NCBI RefSeq assembly: GCF_016808095.1
Contig: NC_068971.1
Span: 26,680,131 to 26,744,130, forward strand
Direction: 5' to 3'
DNA length: 64,000 nucleotides
From: Vigna angularis
Taxonomy: Eukaryota; Streptophyta; Magnoliopsida; Fabales; Fabaceae
The notes under the pieces were generated by a model. It did not search any database, was not told the DNA's origin, and saw nothing but the letters and a program-made list of their open reading frames with translations. Position numbers and translations under genes: made by a program. Below, piece after piece: positions 34,657 to 46,080 of this stretch (positions within the stretch are counted from its first letter, which is position 1; every line of letters starts with the position of its first letter).

Positions 34657-34674
34657 TGGCGACTCCACTGGGGA
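34657..34674 (+). promoter_or_regulatory. Primer-binding site of the Tat/Ogre-like element
   Basis: TGGCGACTCCACTGGGGA lies two bases after the LTR end. It has the TGG start expected of a site complementary to a tRNA 3' end. I recall similar sites in Tat/Ogre elements being assigned to an arginine tRNA, but I could not confirm the tRNA here. Confidence 0.75.
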
Positions 34675-35660
34675 ATTTTTTTTTAGAGAGTCAAGCCATT
34701 TAACTATATGTGCGAATTCAATGTGGTTTTTCTTTATGTTTTTCTTCCCTTTTTCTTTATCTATCTTTGATATTTGAATAATCGCATGTGAGTAAATAAC
34801 TGTTGAATATTGAACCCTAGGGAGGACAATATGTTCATATCTGCCTGGGAATTTTTTCTGGTTGTTTTGTAGGTGAGGGTTTGGATGTGCATGATGTTCT
34901 CCCTTCACACACACACTTTCGGCATATCATGAGTGGGGCCCTATACCCGGGTCTGAGCGTAACTTAGAATTAGAGGAGTTGTGTAGCGGTGTCACTCTGG
35001 GATGTACTTCCTGTTTGGCTATCGTGAGAACTCCAGCTAGAGTCTGTTCTCTTCATATGTGTTTCCACACCTAGTTGATTACTCGACTGTTGTGGAGATA
35101 CTATAAAGGGGGCCATAGCTCTAGTGGTCGTTGATCTTTAGGTTCAGGTAACCATCCTTGTGAGATTCCATATACTTAACCTTAGATCTTAAGTGTTCAA
35201 CCTTCATTAGGGCACAAAGGGAGATGTGTGCAGTCTTATAACCCTCATTTTTGCTTAATAAAATCAAGCACCTTGTACATATCTTTATACCTTTTTTATA
35301 CACCTTTTTCTTTTATTTCTTTCTTTTTCTCATGCATTTTTATGGTCTTGTCACTGGTTCTAGTCAGAAAATTATAAATTTGTGATTGAGTCCTTAAGGT
35401 AAAGATGGAAATTAACATGGATTTTGAGTCGAGGGGTATTCGAGTTCATACATTCTGATGAAAAGACACACATCAAGCAAAGGAAGATAATATTGGTGGC
35501 TCGAGGAATCTGGTGAGGAAAAGATAACCTTGAAAGATGCATTCAAGAATGGGTATAAGAATTTGTTGAGCTTGTCAGAGGGAAAGAATTTGGACAAATC
35601 GTAGATACACCTGCTGTGGGCAAAACTCTATGCAACTACCTTGGGTAGTTTACCCTTGTC
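34675..35660 (+). other. Leader region of the Tat/Ogre-like element
   Basis: Between the primer-binding site and the first gag-like region I see no convincing reading frame. Ogre elements often have a long leader here. Confidence 0.5.
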
Positions 35661-35678
35661 TTGTAGCTAATCAAACTA

Positions 35679-36860
35679 ATGAAAGTGCACCTTGTGAAGT
35701 TGGAAAGTGAATTCATACTTAAGGGTAAAGTGAACGACTTTCCTCAAGGATACCTAGAGTGGTACTTGCATCGTTTGGATGAGGAGGAAAAATGGGAAAC
35801 AATTACGAATGTATTGACTTTTATCCTCTATGATGTCATGTTCTTCCCTAATATCAGGGATTTTGTTGACTGTGCTGCTATGAACGTTTTCGTGGGATAC
35901 AAAGTTCGCTCTGAGAATTCAACCACTGTTGTCCTAGCTGAAGTTTGTGGGACCCTTAGGCAGTGTTATGAGCTAAATGGTAGGAAGATGTTGTTTTCCT
36001 TACCTGTGGTGCATGCATGATTCATCTCTCGCATGAGTGAGGGAGCCTTGAAGTTCATATGTCCGTTGGGTGAGCTACTGCAATGTAAGCCGAAGATGAA
36101 AAGGGCAAATGAATGAGCGCAACTCTGTGTAGGTTCAAAAGTGGAAAATTTAAATGGCGTGTTTTCTTAGCAACAAAGATCGTGTATCATACACCATTGC
36201 GAGAGTTATCCTGATGTCCCCCTCATGGGTATCCGATGGTGTATTAATTACAATCCTATGTGTCAGCACAAAAACAATTATGGGTATCCTGTGAGAGGAT
36301 CACCAACGCCTGCATCTCTTGCCACATGGCAGATCTTAAGAGGAAGGAACCTTTGCTGAATTGCTTCATCAAGTTAGGAACGCATGGGGCAATGTTTTTC
36401 GCTTCGAAGAAAGGCCCCAAGATCATGGAGTTTTGATGATAGGTTCCCTTAGCCAATGGATCACAGAGAGGGTTAAGACAGTCAAGTTGTCATTCAATGT
36501 AATTTCTCCAGACCCGAATCGAGAAGAGCAATTTCACACTACAAAGCAACGTGTGAAAGCAGCAGTGGGAAAACTGAATAAGGAATGTTGACATCGAGCT
36601 AAAAAGGAGACATAAAGAATTGATAATTCAAATGAAGAGGCATATTGTTGAGCAAGGACAAGTTACAAAGAATTGGAAGAGAAGTCTCTCACAGCTAGAT
36701 TCCCTTGCCAATAAAGCCATTGAAAATGTCCCTAAGTTCTTAGCTGATGCTGAGTCTGTAATGTCAATCATCAACCCGCCTAAGGGGATTGAAACATTCC
36801 TCAATTGCTGCAAGAAACTGATAAGAGAAATGAAGAATGTGATGGCTAAAGCCTGAGGTG
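35679..36860 (+). pseudogene. Plant gag-like (DUF7745-type) region of the Tat/Ogre-like element
   Basis: The frame at 35679-36020 contains FILYDVMFFPNIRDFVDCAA and later VVLAEVCGTLRQCYELNGRK. These match the 'LIYGLVLFPNI..FVD.AAI' and 'ADVYYTLHLRHEKKGG' motifs of the N-terminal domain found in many legume Tat/Ogre gag-pol proteins. After several frameshifts and stops the same domain continues with INYNPM and YPVRGSPTP (near 36245-36310) and an acidic, helical tail that ends near 36856. Stops make it non-functional. Confidence 0.72.
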
Positions 36861-37129
36861 GTTGACCAAGACTTCCTGTGTCTCACGTTTTGGGAACTTC
36901 TGAATGATGAACCGCCTTATGGACTCCGTTTCGTGTTAATTTCCAAATTATACCAAGGCAAAATTTTCACAGCTTTATAATTTCTGACTAGAGTATTTGA
37001 ACTACATTGTCTCTTCTTTTTTTCTTTTCATTTTCATTTTCTTAATTTGTTTCATCTAAAAAAAACTTAAAAAAAAAAATACGGCTAAACATCCAAGATA
37101 CCCTAAAGGAATCGAACCAGTTAACAAAT

Positions 37130-38560
37130 CTTGGAGAACCAAAGAGAAGTTCAAGAAGGGATGAAAGTTGATATCCAACAATTGAAGAGACAAATGAGCC
37201 AAATCCTAGAGGCCCTGAATGCCTTACAAAGCCCTGAGGATTCGTGCGTACCACGACTATAATAGAGAGTTCCAGAGGCATAAATTTTCTCCTCATATGG
37301 TCTTCCCCTACATTACACTTCACCCTTGGGGGTGGAATTGAGGCATGTTCACACTCAAAAGGCAGAAAATAACACAGTTCAAGGAAGAAACAAGCTTAGG
37401 GCAACCATTTTCATGGTCCCTGCAAAAATGATTCAGCCCAATGTAGTGAGCAAGACAATGACAAAGCAACCCGAGTTGAAATCTTCTCCTCATGTCGTTA
37501 CGCCAATGGATGTTGAGGTTGACAAATGTAAATTGGAAATGCTGGAAAAGGGCAAGAGTCATAGAAGTTGGATGAAGCCTTAACTTTGAAAATGTTGCAG
37601 GGCTATACTTAGTCTCAGAGGTGGTGATACCTCCCAAAGTTTAAATTACCTGGAGGGATCACTTGTCTTCAGAGCCATCTCATGATGTATGGAAAAAATT
37701 GTTCACGCATGTGAAGTTGCTAATTCATTTCTTCTAAGGTAGATTGGCTGGCATGACACCAAACTGGGGCACTCACCTTGAACAGTCGTGCATCCGGTCT
37801 TGGGAGGATTTGGTGGATGCTTTCTTGAGGCAGTACAAATATATCAGGGATGGGGCACTTGATTGATTACAACTGCAGACCTTAATGAAGGAGTCTAAAT
37901 TGTTCAAAGAATATGCCAAAGGTGGAAAGAGACTGTTGCTCAAATGAAGTTTCATCAGAGTGACAAGGAAATGGTTCCCATATTCCTCAATACTCTGTAA
38001 TCACCCTTCTGTGAGACTGTGGTGAGCAGTGTTTCCATAAGCTTTACAAACTTGGTGATAATCAAATAAAGAATTAAAATTTGTGTGAAGACTGAAGAGA
38101 TCGCTCAAGGTCCTACCATGGCAGTAAATGTGAACAAGTCTGGTCTAAGCTTGGGATAAGGATAGAAGAAAGAGCTCAATCACATCCCACCGCTCAAATA
38201 CCGTTGGCCTACCCTTTGAAACCATTTTGAGGAAGATTGGAGACTAGACCCAAACTCAACTTCCCACCAAGCTGTCAGGTAGAAAAAAATGTTTGATCAA
38301 GAGAAAAGGCCTATGAGTTTCACTCCTATCCATATGACTTATGCAACATTTCTTCCATGTCTTCTGCATAAAAAGGCGTGGCCTTTACTTGTTACATGAA
38401 GCCTGTAAAGCCTCATTTCTGCAAGACTCGTGATGCATCATACACAAAAGGTGATTATCATGAATGGGTTATTGGTCATTCCACCAAAAGTGCTGGGGGT
38501 TCAAGTGCAAAGGCAAACTTTGATTCATTCAAGATGATTAAAGTATGAAGAAAGTCAACT
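37130..38560 (+). pseudogene. Decayed gag (capsid) region of the Tat/Ogre-like element
   Basis: A coiled segment, MKVDIQQLKRQMSQILEALN (37160-37220), is followed after several hundred bases by MTPNWGTHLEQSCIRSWEDL and VDAFLRQYKYIRDGALD (37754-37862). These are hallmarks of the retrotransposon gag family in Ogre-type elements. Further on, PMSFTPIPMTYATFLP (38310-38357) fits the stretch that precedes the zinc-finger region. Many stops and shifts separate these islands. Confidence 0.75.
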
Positions 38561-40870
38561 AGACACTAAGGCAAGGCTTGTGAATGCCTCTACAAATGCC
38601 ATGAAGAAATGAAGTGGGCTTTAAGACCACATAAGAAAGCATAAGTCATTGTACAAGTAAATTTGATGTTGTGAAGTGTCTTGCTACCAGGGAAGTATGC
38701 TCATTGATATCGCACTGTCATCCATGACTTGCAGTGCAAACATTCACTGCAGGGTTTCTCCAAGTAGTGCTGGAAATCGAGTCTTGAAAGGGTATTACGG
38801 AAAAAGGAAAACGAGATTGAAAAAAAAAATGAAAGAAATTTTGAGTCACTTGTCTTTCTTGCAAATCGTCAAACTCTTGTTTTTCGAAAATAGAAAAAAG
38901 GAAAAATGATGAATAATCAAAAAGAAAATTGGGATGTCAAGTTTTTCTGAGGTCAAATGTTTAAAAATAACAATTTGAAGTTTTCTTTCGAGATGCTTGT
39001 GCACGGGTTGCTTGAAAACCTCCACCCTTCACCTTGCCAAAATAAAGGATTTTCCCCAACAAACATTGTCACTGCCCTCAGTAACAAAAACCTTTACACT
39101 GGGGCAGATTGGCCTGGCCAAAATTTTCCTCGCTTGCGCTAGTTGGGTGATCCCTGAATCCATTGAGACAAACAGAAGAATTTTCAAAAAGAGAATAAGC
39201 CCATTAGATTGAAAACCCGAAAGGGCAGTCTAGAAAGAAAAAGAACTCATGTTGAGGTCATCTAGTCGTAGAATTAATCTTTTGAAAATAAAGCAATCAG
39301 AATTTGAAATGATGTGTGGCCATTTTTTCTTTACAAAAAAAAAACAAAATATATCCATTGTCACCCCGTTTGAGCAAAAAAATAAACTCTTTTTCAAAAT
39401 TATCCCCAAGCAAGGGTTGTCATCAGGTAGGAGTCAACTCATGATGCAAATGAAGAGCACTCAATGATCAAACGAAGGTGAAAAAAATGAAAAAATGGAG
39501 TTAAAGAAAAACAAAGTGCTCAAAAGGTCAAATAGTTGACACAGTGATAGATGACAACCCTTGTTTCAAAAAAAATGTAACCGACAAATATTCATTTGGG
39601 CCTTTATATCTTTTCTTTCAATACCTTTTAGCCCCTAGCCACGTTACAAGCCTAATAAAGTCCACACAGATTAAATAATGTTTGCTCAAATTTTCATAAA
39701 GCTTAATTTTGCGATAAGACGAAATGACTTGCAATGTGTCAAAAAAAAAAAAAATAAATAAAACAAAAAGAACAAAAAATTTGAAAATGAATGAAAAAAA
39801 AAAGAAAAAAAAAAGTAATGTCTCAAGAAGAGGGGATCTCTCTGCCAATTAGGCAAAGGCATGCAAAAGAAAATCAGACCAATTGGGGTCATCCTTTTAA
39901 CCGATCCTTTTCATGCCCACTACCTCTTCCAAACATAACCCCATGCCAAAAACTGGGGCAACTTTGTGAGTCTCATACGAGTTTTTCATCAACCCATACC
40001 ACAATAAATAAAGAAAAAAACCTGGGGCAGCTTTGTAGATCTCACCACGCATCTTCGCCCTGAAATTTATCAACCCATAATTTCAAGACTGGGGCAGCTT
40101 TGCGAATCTTACTTGAACTTTTCACCCGAATTTTCAAAGATCCATACCCTATGCTGGGGCAACTTTCGGGATATCCCGTTTCACTTTGACATTCACATAC
40201 CACATCTTCGGCAAGGAGTGTATGAGGAATGATGTGCCCACGTGGTTGTCCTAGTCTTCTTTAAACCATCCTAAACATCTATCATTTTTCCCACTTGCCA
40301 GTAAATTCAAGCATGCGTGCATTGATGTCACAAAAGAAAAAGTCAAAATGTAATCAAACATTAGACCTCGAATGTATGACATTCCTCAATTTCACAAAAC
40401 ATTGAAAATAAAGATCAGTTTGATGATGATTGCAAGTAAGATGAATGACTCAAAAAAAAAAAAAAAAAAGGAAAAAAGAGCGAAACACAAAACAAAGCAA
40501 ATGTTTTCCATATGTGTGCATTCATCCATCAAAAGAAAATCTTTTGGATCGAAACCCTCTTCATTGATATGAATGGTTGTCGAATCCTTCTTCAAAAATA
40601 CCAAAAGAATAACATTATGGTTTTCTCTTTCAAGTCATGTTGTTTCATGGTAATCATGTTTTTTCTCTCATTTTGGGGTTTTGACACCCACACTTTGTTC
40701 ACCGCCTTTAAGTTAGTGTTTCAACATTCTACCATGGTCTTTACACTTTGTTTCTCCTATCCTCATATTAGGACCTTCTCTTTGAAAATGGTCACAGATG
40801 TCTTTTCAAAAATCAAATTTTTATCATAAAATCACAACAAAAAAAACTATTTCACAAAACTACAAGTTTC
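38561..40870. other. Non-coding 3' interior of the Tat/Ogre-like element
   Basis: Where protease, reverse transcriptase and integrase should lie there is only low-complexity, A-rich sequence. Recurrent phrases such as CTGGGGCA(A/G)CTTT(G/C) occur near 39100, 39955, 40022, 40093 and 40156, sometimes followed by 'gtgag(t)ctc'. No pol motif was found. Confidence 0.7.
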
Positions 40871-40879
40871 AAGAATTTC

Positions 40880-41290
40880 CAAATCCAAAAGCCCAGTTTT
40901 CACACTGGCCCCCAAGCCCAGTTTCCACACTGGCCCTCAAAGCCCAGTTTTCACACTGGCCCCCAAACCCAGTTTCTACACTGGCCCCCTAAGCCCAGTT
41001 TCCACACTGGCCCTCAAAGCCCAGTTTTCACACTGGCCCCCAAACCCAGTTTCTACACTGGCCCTCAAAGCCCAGTTTTCACACTGGCCCCCCAAAGCCC
41101 AGTTTTCACACTGGCCCCAAAGCCCAGTTTTCACACTGGCTCCAAAGCCTAGTTTTCACACTGGCCCTCAAAGCCCAGTTTTCACGCTGGCCCCCAAGCC
41201 CAGTTTCCACACTGGCCCCACAAAGCCCCAGTTTCTATACTGGCCCCAAAAGCCTAGTTCCCATACTGGCCCATAAGCCAGTTTCGCCTG
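40880..41290. repeat. Tandem array, unit about 25-28 bp, in the Tat/Ogre-like interior
   Basis: About sixteen copies of AGCCCAGTTTTCACACTGGC plus a variable C-rich tail. The unit contains CCAGT..ACTGG, a short inverted repeat. Confidence 0.93.
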
Positions 41291-41319
41291 GCACCCTAAA
41301 CTCAAGTTTTTTCTTTTTA

Positions 41320-42010
41320 TAACGGCCCTCTGCTTGGCAATGGTCGAATTTAAGTTCTGTTCTGTGAGTTTGGCCCTCTGCGAGGCAATGGTCAAATCTA
41401 GGTTTTTGTTTTCTGTTATCGGCCCTCTGCATGGCAATGGTCGGATTTAAATTTCTGTTCTGTGAGTTTGGCCCTCTGCGAGGCAATGGTCAAATCCAGG
41501 TTTTAGTTTTCTGTTATCGGCCCTCTGCATGGCAATGGTCGGATTTAAATTTCTGTTCTGTGAGTTTGGCCCTCTGCGAGGCAATGGTCAAATCCAGGTT
41601 TTAATTTTCTGTTATCGACCCTCTGCATGGCAATGGTCGGGTTTAAATTTCTGTTCTGTGAGTTTGGCCCTCTGCGAGGCAATGGTCAAATCCAGGTTTT
41701 AGTTTTCTGTTATCGGCCCTCTGCATGGCAATGGTCGGATTTAAATTTCTGTTCTGTGAGTTTGGCCCTCTACGAGGCAATGGTCAAATCCAGGTTTTAA
41801 TTTTCTGTTATCGACCCTCTGCATGGCAATGGTCGGGTTTAAATTTCTGTTCTGTGAGTTTGGCCCTCTGCGAGGCAATGGTCAAATCCAGGTTTAATTT
41901 TCTGTTATCGACCCTCTGCATGGCAATGGTCGGGTTTAAATTTCTGTTCTGTGAGTTTGGCCCTCTGCGAGGCAATGGTCAAATCCAGATTTTAGTTTTT
42001 GTTACTGATA
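41320..42010. repeat. 98-bp tandem array in the Tat/Ogre-like interior
   Basis: About seven copies of a 98-bp unit that is itself two related halves: GGCCCTCTGCGAGGCAATGG followed by TCAAATC, and GGCCCTCTGCATGGCAATGG followed by TCGGATT. It is a higher-order repeat of a roughly 50-bp ancestor. Confidence 0.93.
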
Positions 42011-42170
42011 CTTTACTTGACATTGGTCATTTGGCATCGTGACTTGAATTATTTTGTTCGTTTTCTTTCATGATTGAAACCCGGACAAAATTAGTGTCTT
42101 TATCTTTACTTAGCTTTACTTAAATAATACGAAAAGATTAAATTTTCATATTATTTAGTAATATCTAAGT

Positions 42171-42183
42171 AAAGAGGGGCAGC
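42171..42183 (+). promoter_or_regulatory. Polypurine tract of the Tat/Ogre-like element
   Basis: AAAGAGGGGCAGC lies directly against the TGTCAAC start of the 3' LTR, in the position from which plus-strand DNA synthesis is primed. Confidence 0.8.
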
Positions 42184-45100
42184 TGTCAACACCCAATTTT
42201 GTCCGGGTTGAAAAAATGTGTTTTTATTGGCTTTTATTTTATTCTATTTTTTATATATTTAGATTTTTTGCTTTTAATTTTTTCTATTTTATTTCTTATT
42301 TTCAATTTTTTTTAATAATATTCAACCAAAATAATTAAAAATTGAAAAATAAAATTAAAATTAAAAATAAAGTAAAAAAAATAATAAATAAAATAAAATT
42401 GAAAAAAAGTAAAAAAAATAGAAAAAGGGAGAAAACGTGAAAAATGGTATAGGAGACGTGTCTCAGCAGGGGAGACCAGGTTGTTACAGGGGAATATTTT
42501 TCCAAGATTTTGGGGGAGGATTTTGTTGGATGAGAGGGAGAAAAAACGTGGAAAAGGGGCACACGAGGAAGATCCATCATTGGGGAATCATCATCCAGAT
42601 TGGCACAGGCAGAGAAAACAAAAGGCTAGAGAAGGTCACCGGATACAGAGCGATAGCAGCAGCCATAACTACAGGTAAGTCTCTGTTTCACCTGTGCATC
42701 CAGACTCATCATGTATGCTTACTGCATAAGCTCCATTCACCCCTATCCCGTCAGCCCATGCACCATTATCAGGATGATCTATCCCACTCATGCTCATATG
42801 CACACTGCACTCATCGTTTCCAATACCGAATAGACGGAAATCAATCAATATTAAACCAATCAGAAAATAATAAAAATTAGGGGAGGCCGAGAAGGAAAAA
42901 TGGTGTTGCGGAGGGCTTTCGGCATTCGAGAAAATCCTCGAATGGGGAAGAAGAAGAGTAGTGTTGGTGGCACCGGTGAGGTTAGTGGCGCGATGGCGTT
43001 GAATCCCGGAGGCCTGGAACTGTTGAGAAGGAATCCGGTGGCCGTGGAGGTGACTGAGGAGGTAGACGAGGGTAGGCATAAGGACATTATCGTGACAGTG
43101 GTTGTGTTGTCGCAGAGGTTTTAGCAATGGTGAAGTTGATGTTGATGGGTGATGATGGCGAATGGATCGGAGATGAAGGCTGAAGAAAACCCTCCCCGAG
43201 AATCGCTGATTTTCGAAGAAAGAAAATTGGAAACGGTGGCGTCGTGGCTGGCGGTGGTTCTGGTAGCGCGAGTGGTCGCCGGTGAGTCCAAGGCGTGATC
43301 TGGTTGAAGCGACGGTGACCGGCTCTGGCAGAGGCAGCGGTGAGCTTGTGGTGTCGAGAAGGAAACCTTGGGTTTCTGGAGAAGGCGTGAGCTGGGGAGT
43401 GGGAATGAGGATGAACCTCCTGAACCCCTAGAAAATTCTAGGTTAGAAATTGACCATGTGGGCCGGGCCTAGAGATGAGCGTACGTCCGGGAGCCTTGGG
43501 CCTCTTTTGGAACGCTCGTTATATAGCGTTCGTTCGCCACTCCCCACAACGAACGCTCGTTACTTAGCGCTCGTTCGCCATTTCCACAGCGAACGCTCGT
43601 TACTTAGCGCTCGTTCGCCACTTCCACAGCGAACGCTCGTTACTTAGCGCTCGTTCGCCATTTCCACAGCGAACACTCGTTACTTAGCGCTCGTTCGCCA
43701 CTTCCACAACGAACGCTCGTTACTTAGCGCTCGTTCGCCACTTCCACAGCGAGCGCTCGTTACTTAGCGCTCGTTCGCCACTTCCACAACGAGCGTTCGT
43801 TACTTAGCGCTCGTTCGCCACTTCCACAGCGAACGCTCGTTACCTAGCGCTCGTTCGCCACTTCCACAGCGAACGATCATTGCTTAGCGCTCGTTCGCCA
43901 CTTCCACAGCGAACGCTCGTATTTTAGCGTCCGTTCACCATCTGCCCAATGGACGCTCGTCATTTAGCTCACATTTTTAAGCGTCCGTCCGTTATGTTCC
44001 CCAATGGACGTTTCGTCCTCTCCCCCAACGAACGTTCGTTGTTCTGAATCCTTTCCCAGCGTCCGTTCGGCACTTCCATTTCTTTTGTTTGTTCATTTTA
44101 TTTTCTTTTATTTTCTTATTTTGTTTTATCTATTTATTTTAGACATTTACTTATCCTAAAATGTATATTTAATAATACAATATTGATAGTTTAAATAAAA
44201 AGAATTTACAAAAATATTTTGAAAAGGTTTAAGCACACGTGCGACCGCTCGCGTAGGCCTTGTGCTGAAAATCTTTTCCTTTTCTTTTACAAAAAGTTAA
44301 AAATCAAATAAAAATATTTTGAAAAGGTTTAAGCACACGTGCGACCGCTCGCGTAGGCCTTGTGCTGAAAATCTTTTCCTTTTCTTTTACAAAAAGTTAA
44401 AAATCAAATAAAAATATTTTGAAAAGGTTTAAGCACACGTGCGACCACTCGCGTAGGCCTTGTGCTGAAAATCTTTTCCTTTTCTTTTACAAAAGTTAAA
44501 AATCAAATAAAAATATTTTGAAAAGGTTTTAAGCACACGTGCGACCGCTCGCGTAGGCCTTGTGCTAAAAAAAACCTTTTCCTTTTCTTTTACAAAAAGT
44601 TAAAAATCAAATAAAAATATTTTGAAAAGGTTTTAAGCACACGTGCAACCGCTCGCGTAGGCCTTGTGCTGAAAATCTTTTCCTTTTCTTTTACAAAAGT
44701 TAAAAATCAAATAAAAATATTTTGAAAAGGTTTTAAGCACACGTGCGACCGCTCGCGTAGGCCTTGAGCTGAAAATCTTTTCCTTTTCTTTTACAAAAGT
44801 TAAAAATCAAATAAAAATATTTGAAAAGGTTTAAGCACACGTGCGACCGCTCGCGTAGGCCTTGTGCTAGAAAACCTTTTCCTTCTTTATTAAAAATACT
44901 AAAATATTCCCAGCTACAAGTAATCTTTCAGCCAGAACTACGTGATCCTTGATTCTCCATCAAGAGTGGAGATACGTAGGAGCAAGGCTAGTCCTTGTCA
45001 GGTTCACTTCCCAAAAATCCAAAATCATTTCAAAACAAATTTTCATGTTAATTTCCAAACAAACTTCTCAAACAGTTTCTAAAAGAACTACGTAACCCTG

Positions 45101-45463
45101 ATTTCTCATTTTGAATGAGAATACGTAGGAGCAAGGTCAATCCTTGTCGGGCCCAAAAAACTAAAAAATATATTTTGTTTATTTAGAATTTTATTTTAGG
45201 GACTAGTTAAACATTTTGAAAACCACATCATATTAGTGCATTTAGTTAAAGGTACTGCCTTCGGGCAGGCGTTGTAGGGTGCTAATACCTTCCCTACATG
45301 TAACCGACTCCCGAACCCAAAATCTGGTTTTCGCGGACTGTGTCTTATTATTTTATGGTTTTTCCGTAGTTTTCCATAATAAACTATGGTGGCGACTCCA
45401 AAATCTCTTTTCGAAACCCGTTTCTTTTTGGATCGTCGTCCCGTCGCGATTCCGGTTGCGACA
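42184..45463 (+). repeat. 3' LTR of the Tat/Ogre-like element
   Basis: 3280 bp, collinear with the 5' LTR at an offset of 10809. It carries the same two arrays, at about 43499-43934 (40-bp units) and 44210-44890 (100-bp units). Differences from the 5' LTR are scattered single substitutions plus a two-base change near 42320. Confidence 0.93.
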
Positions 45464-45468
45464 ATGGT

Positions 45469-46080
45469 CAATAAAAATGAGGTCCATGTTGACCCTGAGA
45501 AAATAAAGGCCATCCAAGATTGGCCACTCCCAAAGAATGTAGGAGAAGTAAGGAGCTTCCATGGGTTGGCAAGCTTTTATAGAAGATTTGTTCCTAACTT
45601 CTCTACTCTTGCTTCACCTCTCAATGAGTTGGTGAAAAAGGATGTTACATTCCATTGGGGAGAAAACCAACAAAAAAGCCTTTAAGCTACTTAAAGAGAA
45701 GCTCACTCAAGCACCCATTCTCGCTCTGCCCAATTTTTCTAAAACTTTTGAGCTAGAATGTGATGCTTCTAGTCTAGGCATAGGTACTGTGTTGTTACAA
45801 GAAGGTCACCCCATTGCTTACTTCAATGAAAAACTTCATGGGACCACTTGTAACCACCCCACCTATGACAAAGACCTCTATGCTCTTGTGAGGGCTCTTC
45901 AAACTTGGGAACATTACCTTGTTCTAAAGAGTTTATCATTCATAGTGATCATGAATCACTCAAGTACTTGAAGAGCCAACACAAGTTGCAAAAGAGACAT
46001 GCTAAGTGGCTAGAATTCCTTGGACAATTCTCTTATGTTATCAAATACAAGAAAGGAAAATCTAACATAATGGTAGATGC
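45469..46080 (+). pseudogene. Reverse transcriptase C-terminal end and RNase H of the CRM-like element
   Basis: The sequence resumes with VHVDPEKIKAIQDWPLP and VRSFHGLASFYRRFVPNFS, the stretch that follows the reverse transcriptase active site in Ty3/gypsy. Then come [20 protein letters not shown] (RNase H first acidic motif) and [21 protein letters not shown] one-base insertion near 45670 and another shift near 45925 break the frame. Read through the excised inner element, the preceding protease frame joins this one in phase, but the entire catalytic palm of reverse transcriptase is missing. Confidence 0.88.

Larger units (their letters stand above)
31375..45463 (+). mobile_element. Tat/Ogre-like LTR retrotransposon, non-autonomous and recent
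   Basis: Two direct repeats of 3280 bp (31375-34654 and 42184-45463) begin TGTCAACACCCAATTTTGTC and end GATTCCGGTTGCG(G/A)CA. The 5-bp duplication ATGGT flanks the element (31370-31374 and 45464-45468). A primer-binding site follows the first LTR after two bases and a purine tract precedes the second. I count only about a dozen substitutions between the LTRs, so insertion was recent. The 7.5-kb interior holds decayed gag-like regions and tandem repeats but no protease, reverse transcriptase, RNase H or integrase. The long LTRs and gag-like domains place it near the Tat/Ogre group of Ty3/gypsy. Confidence 0.92.
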
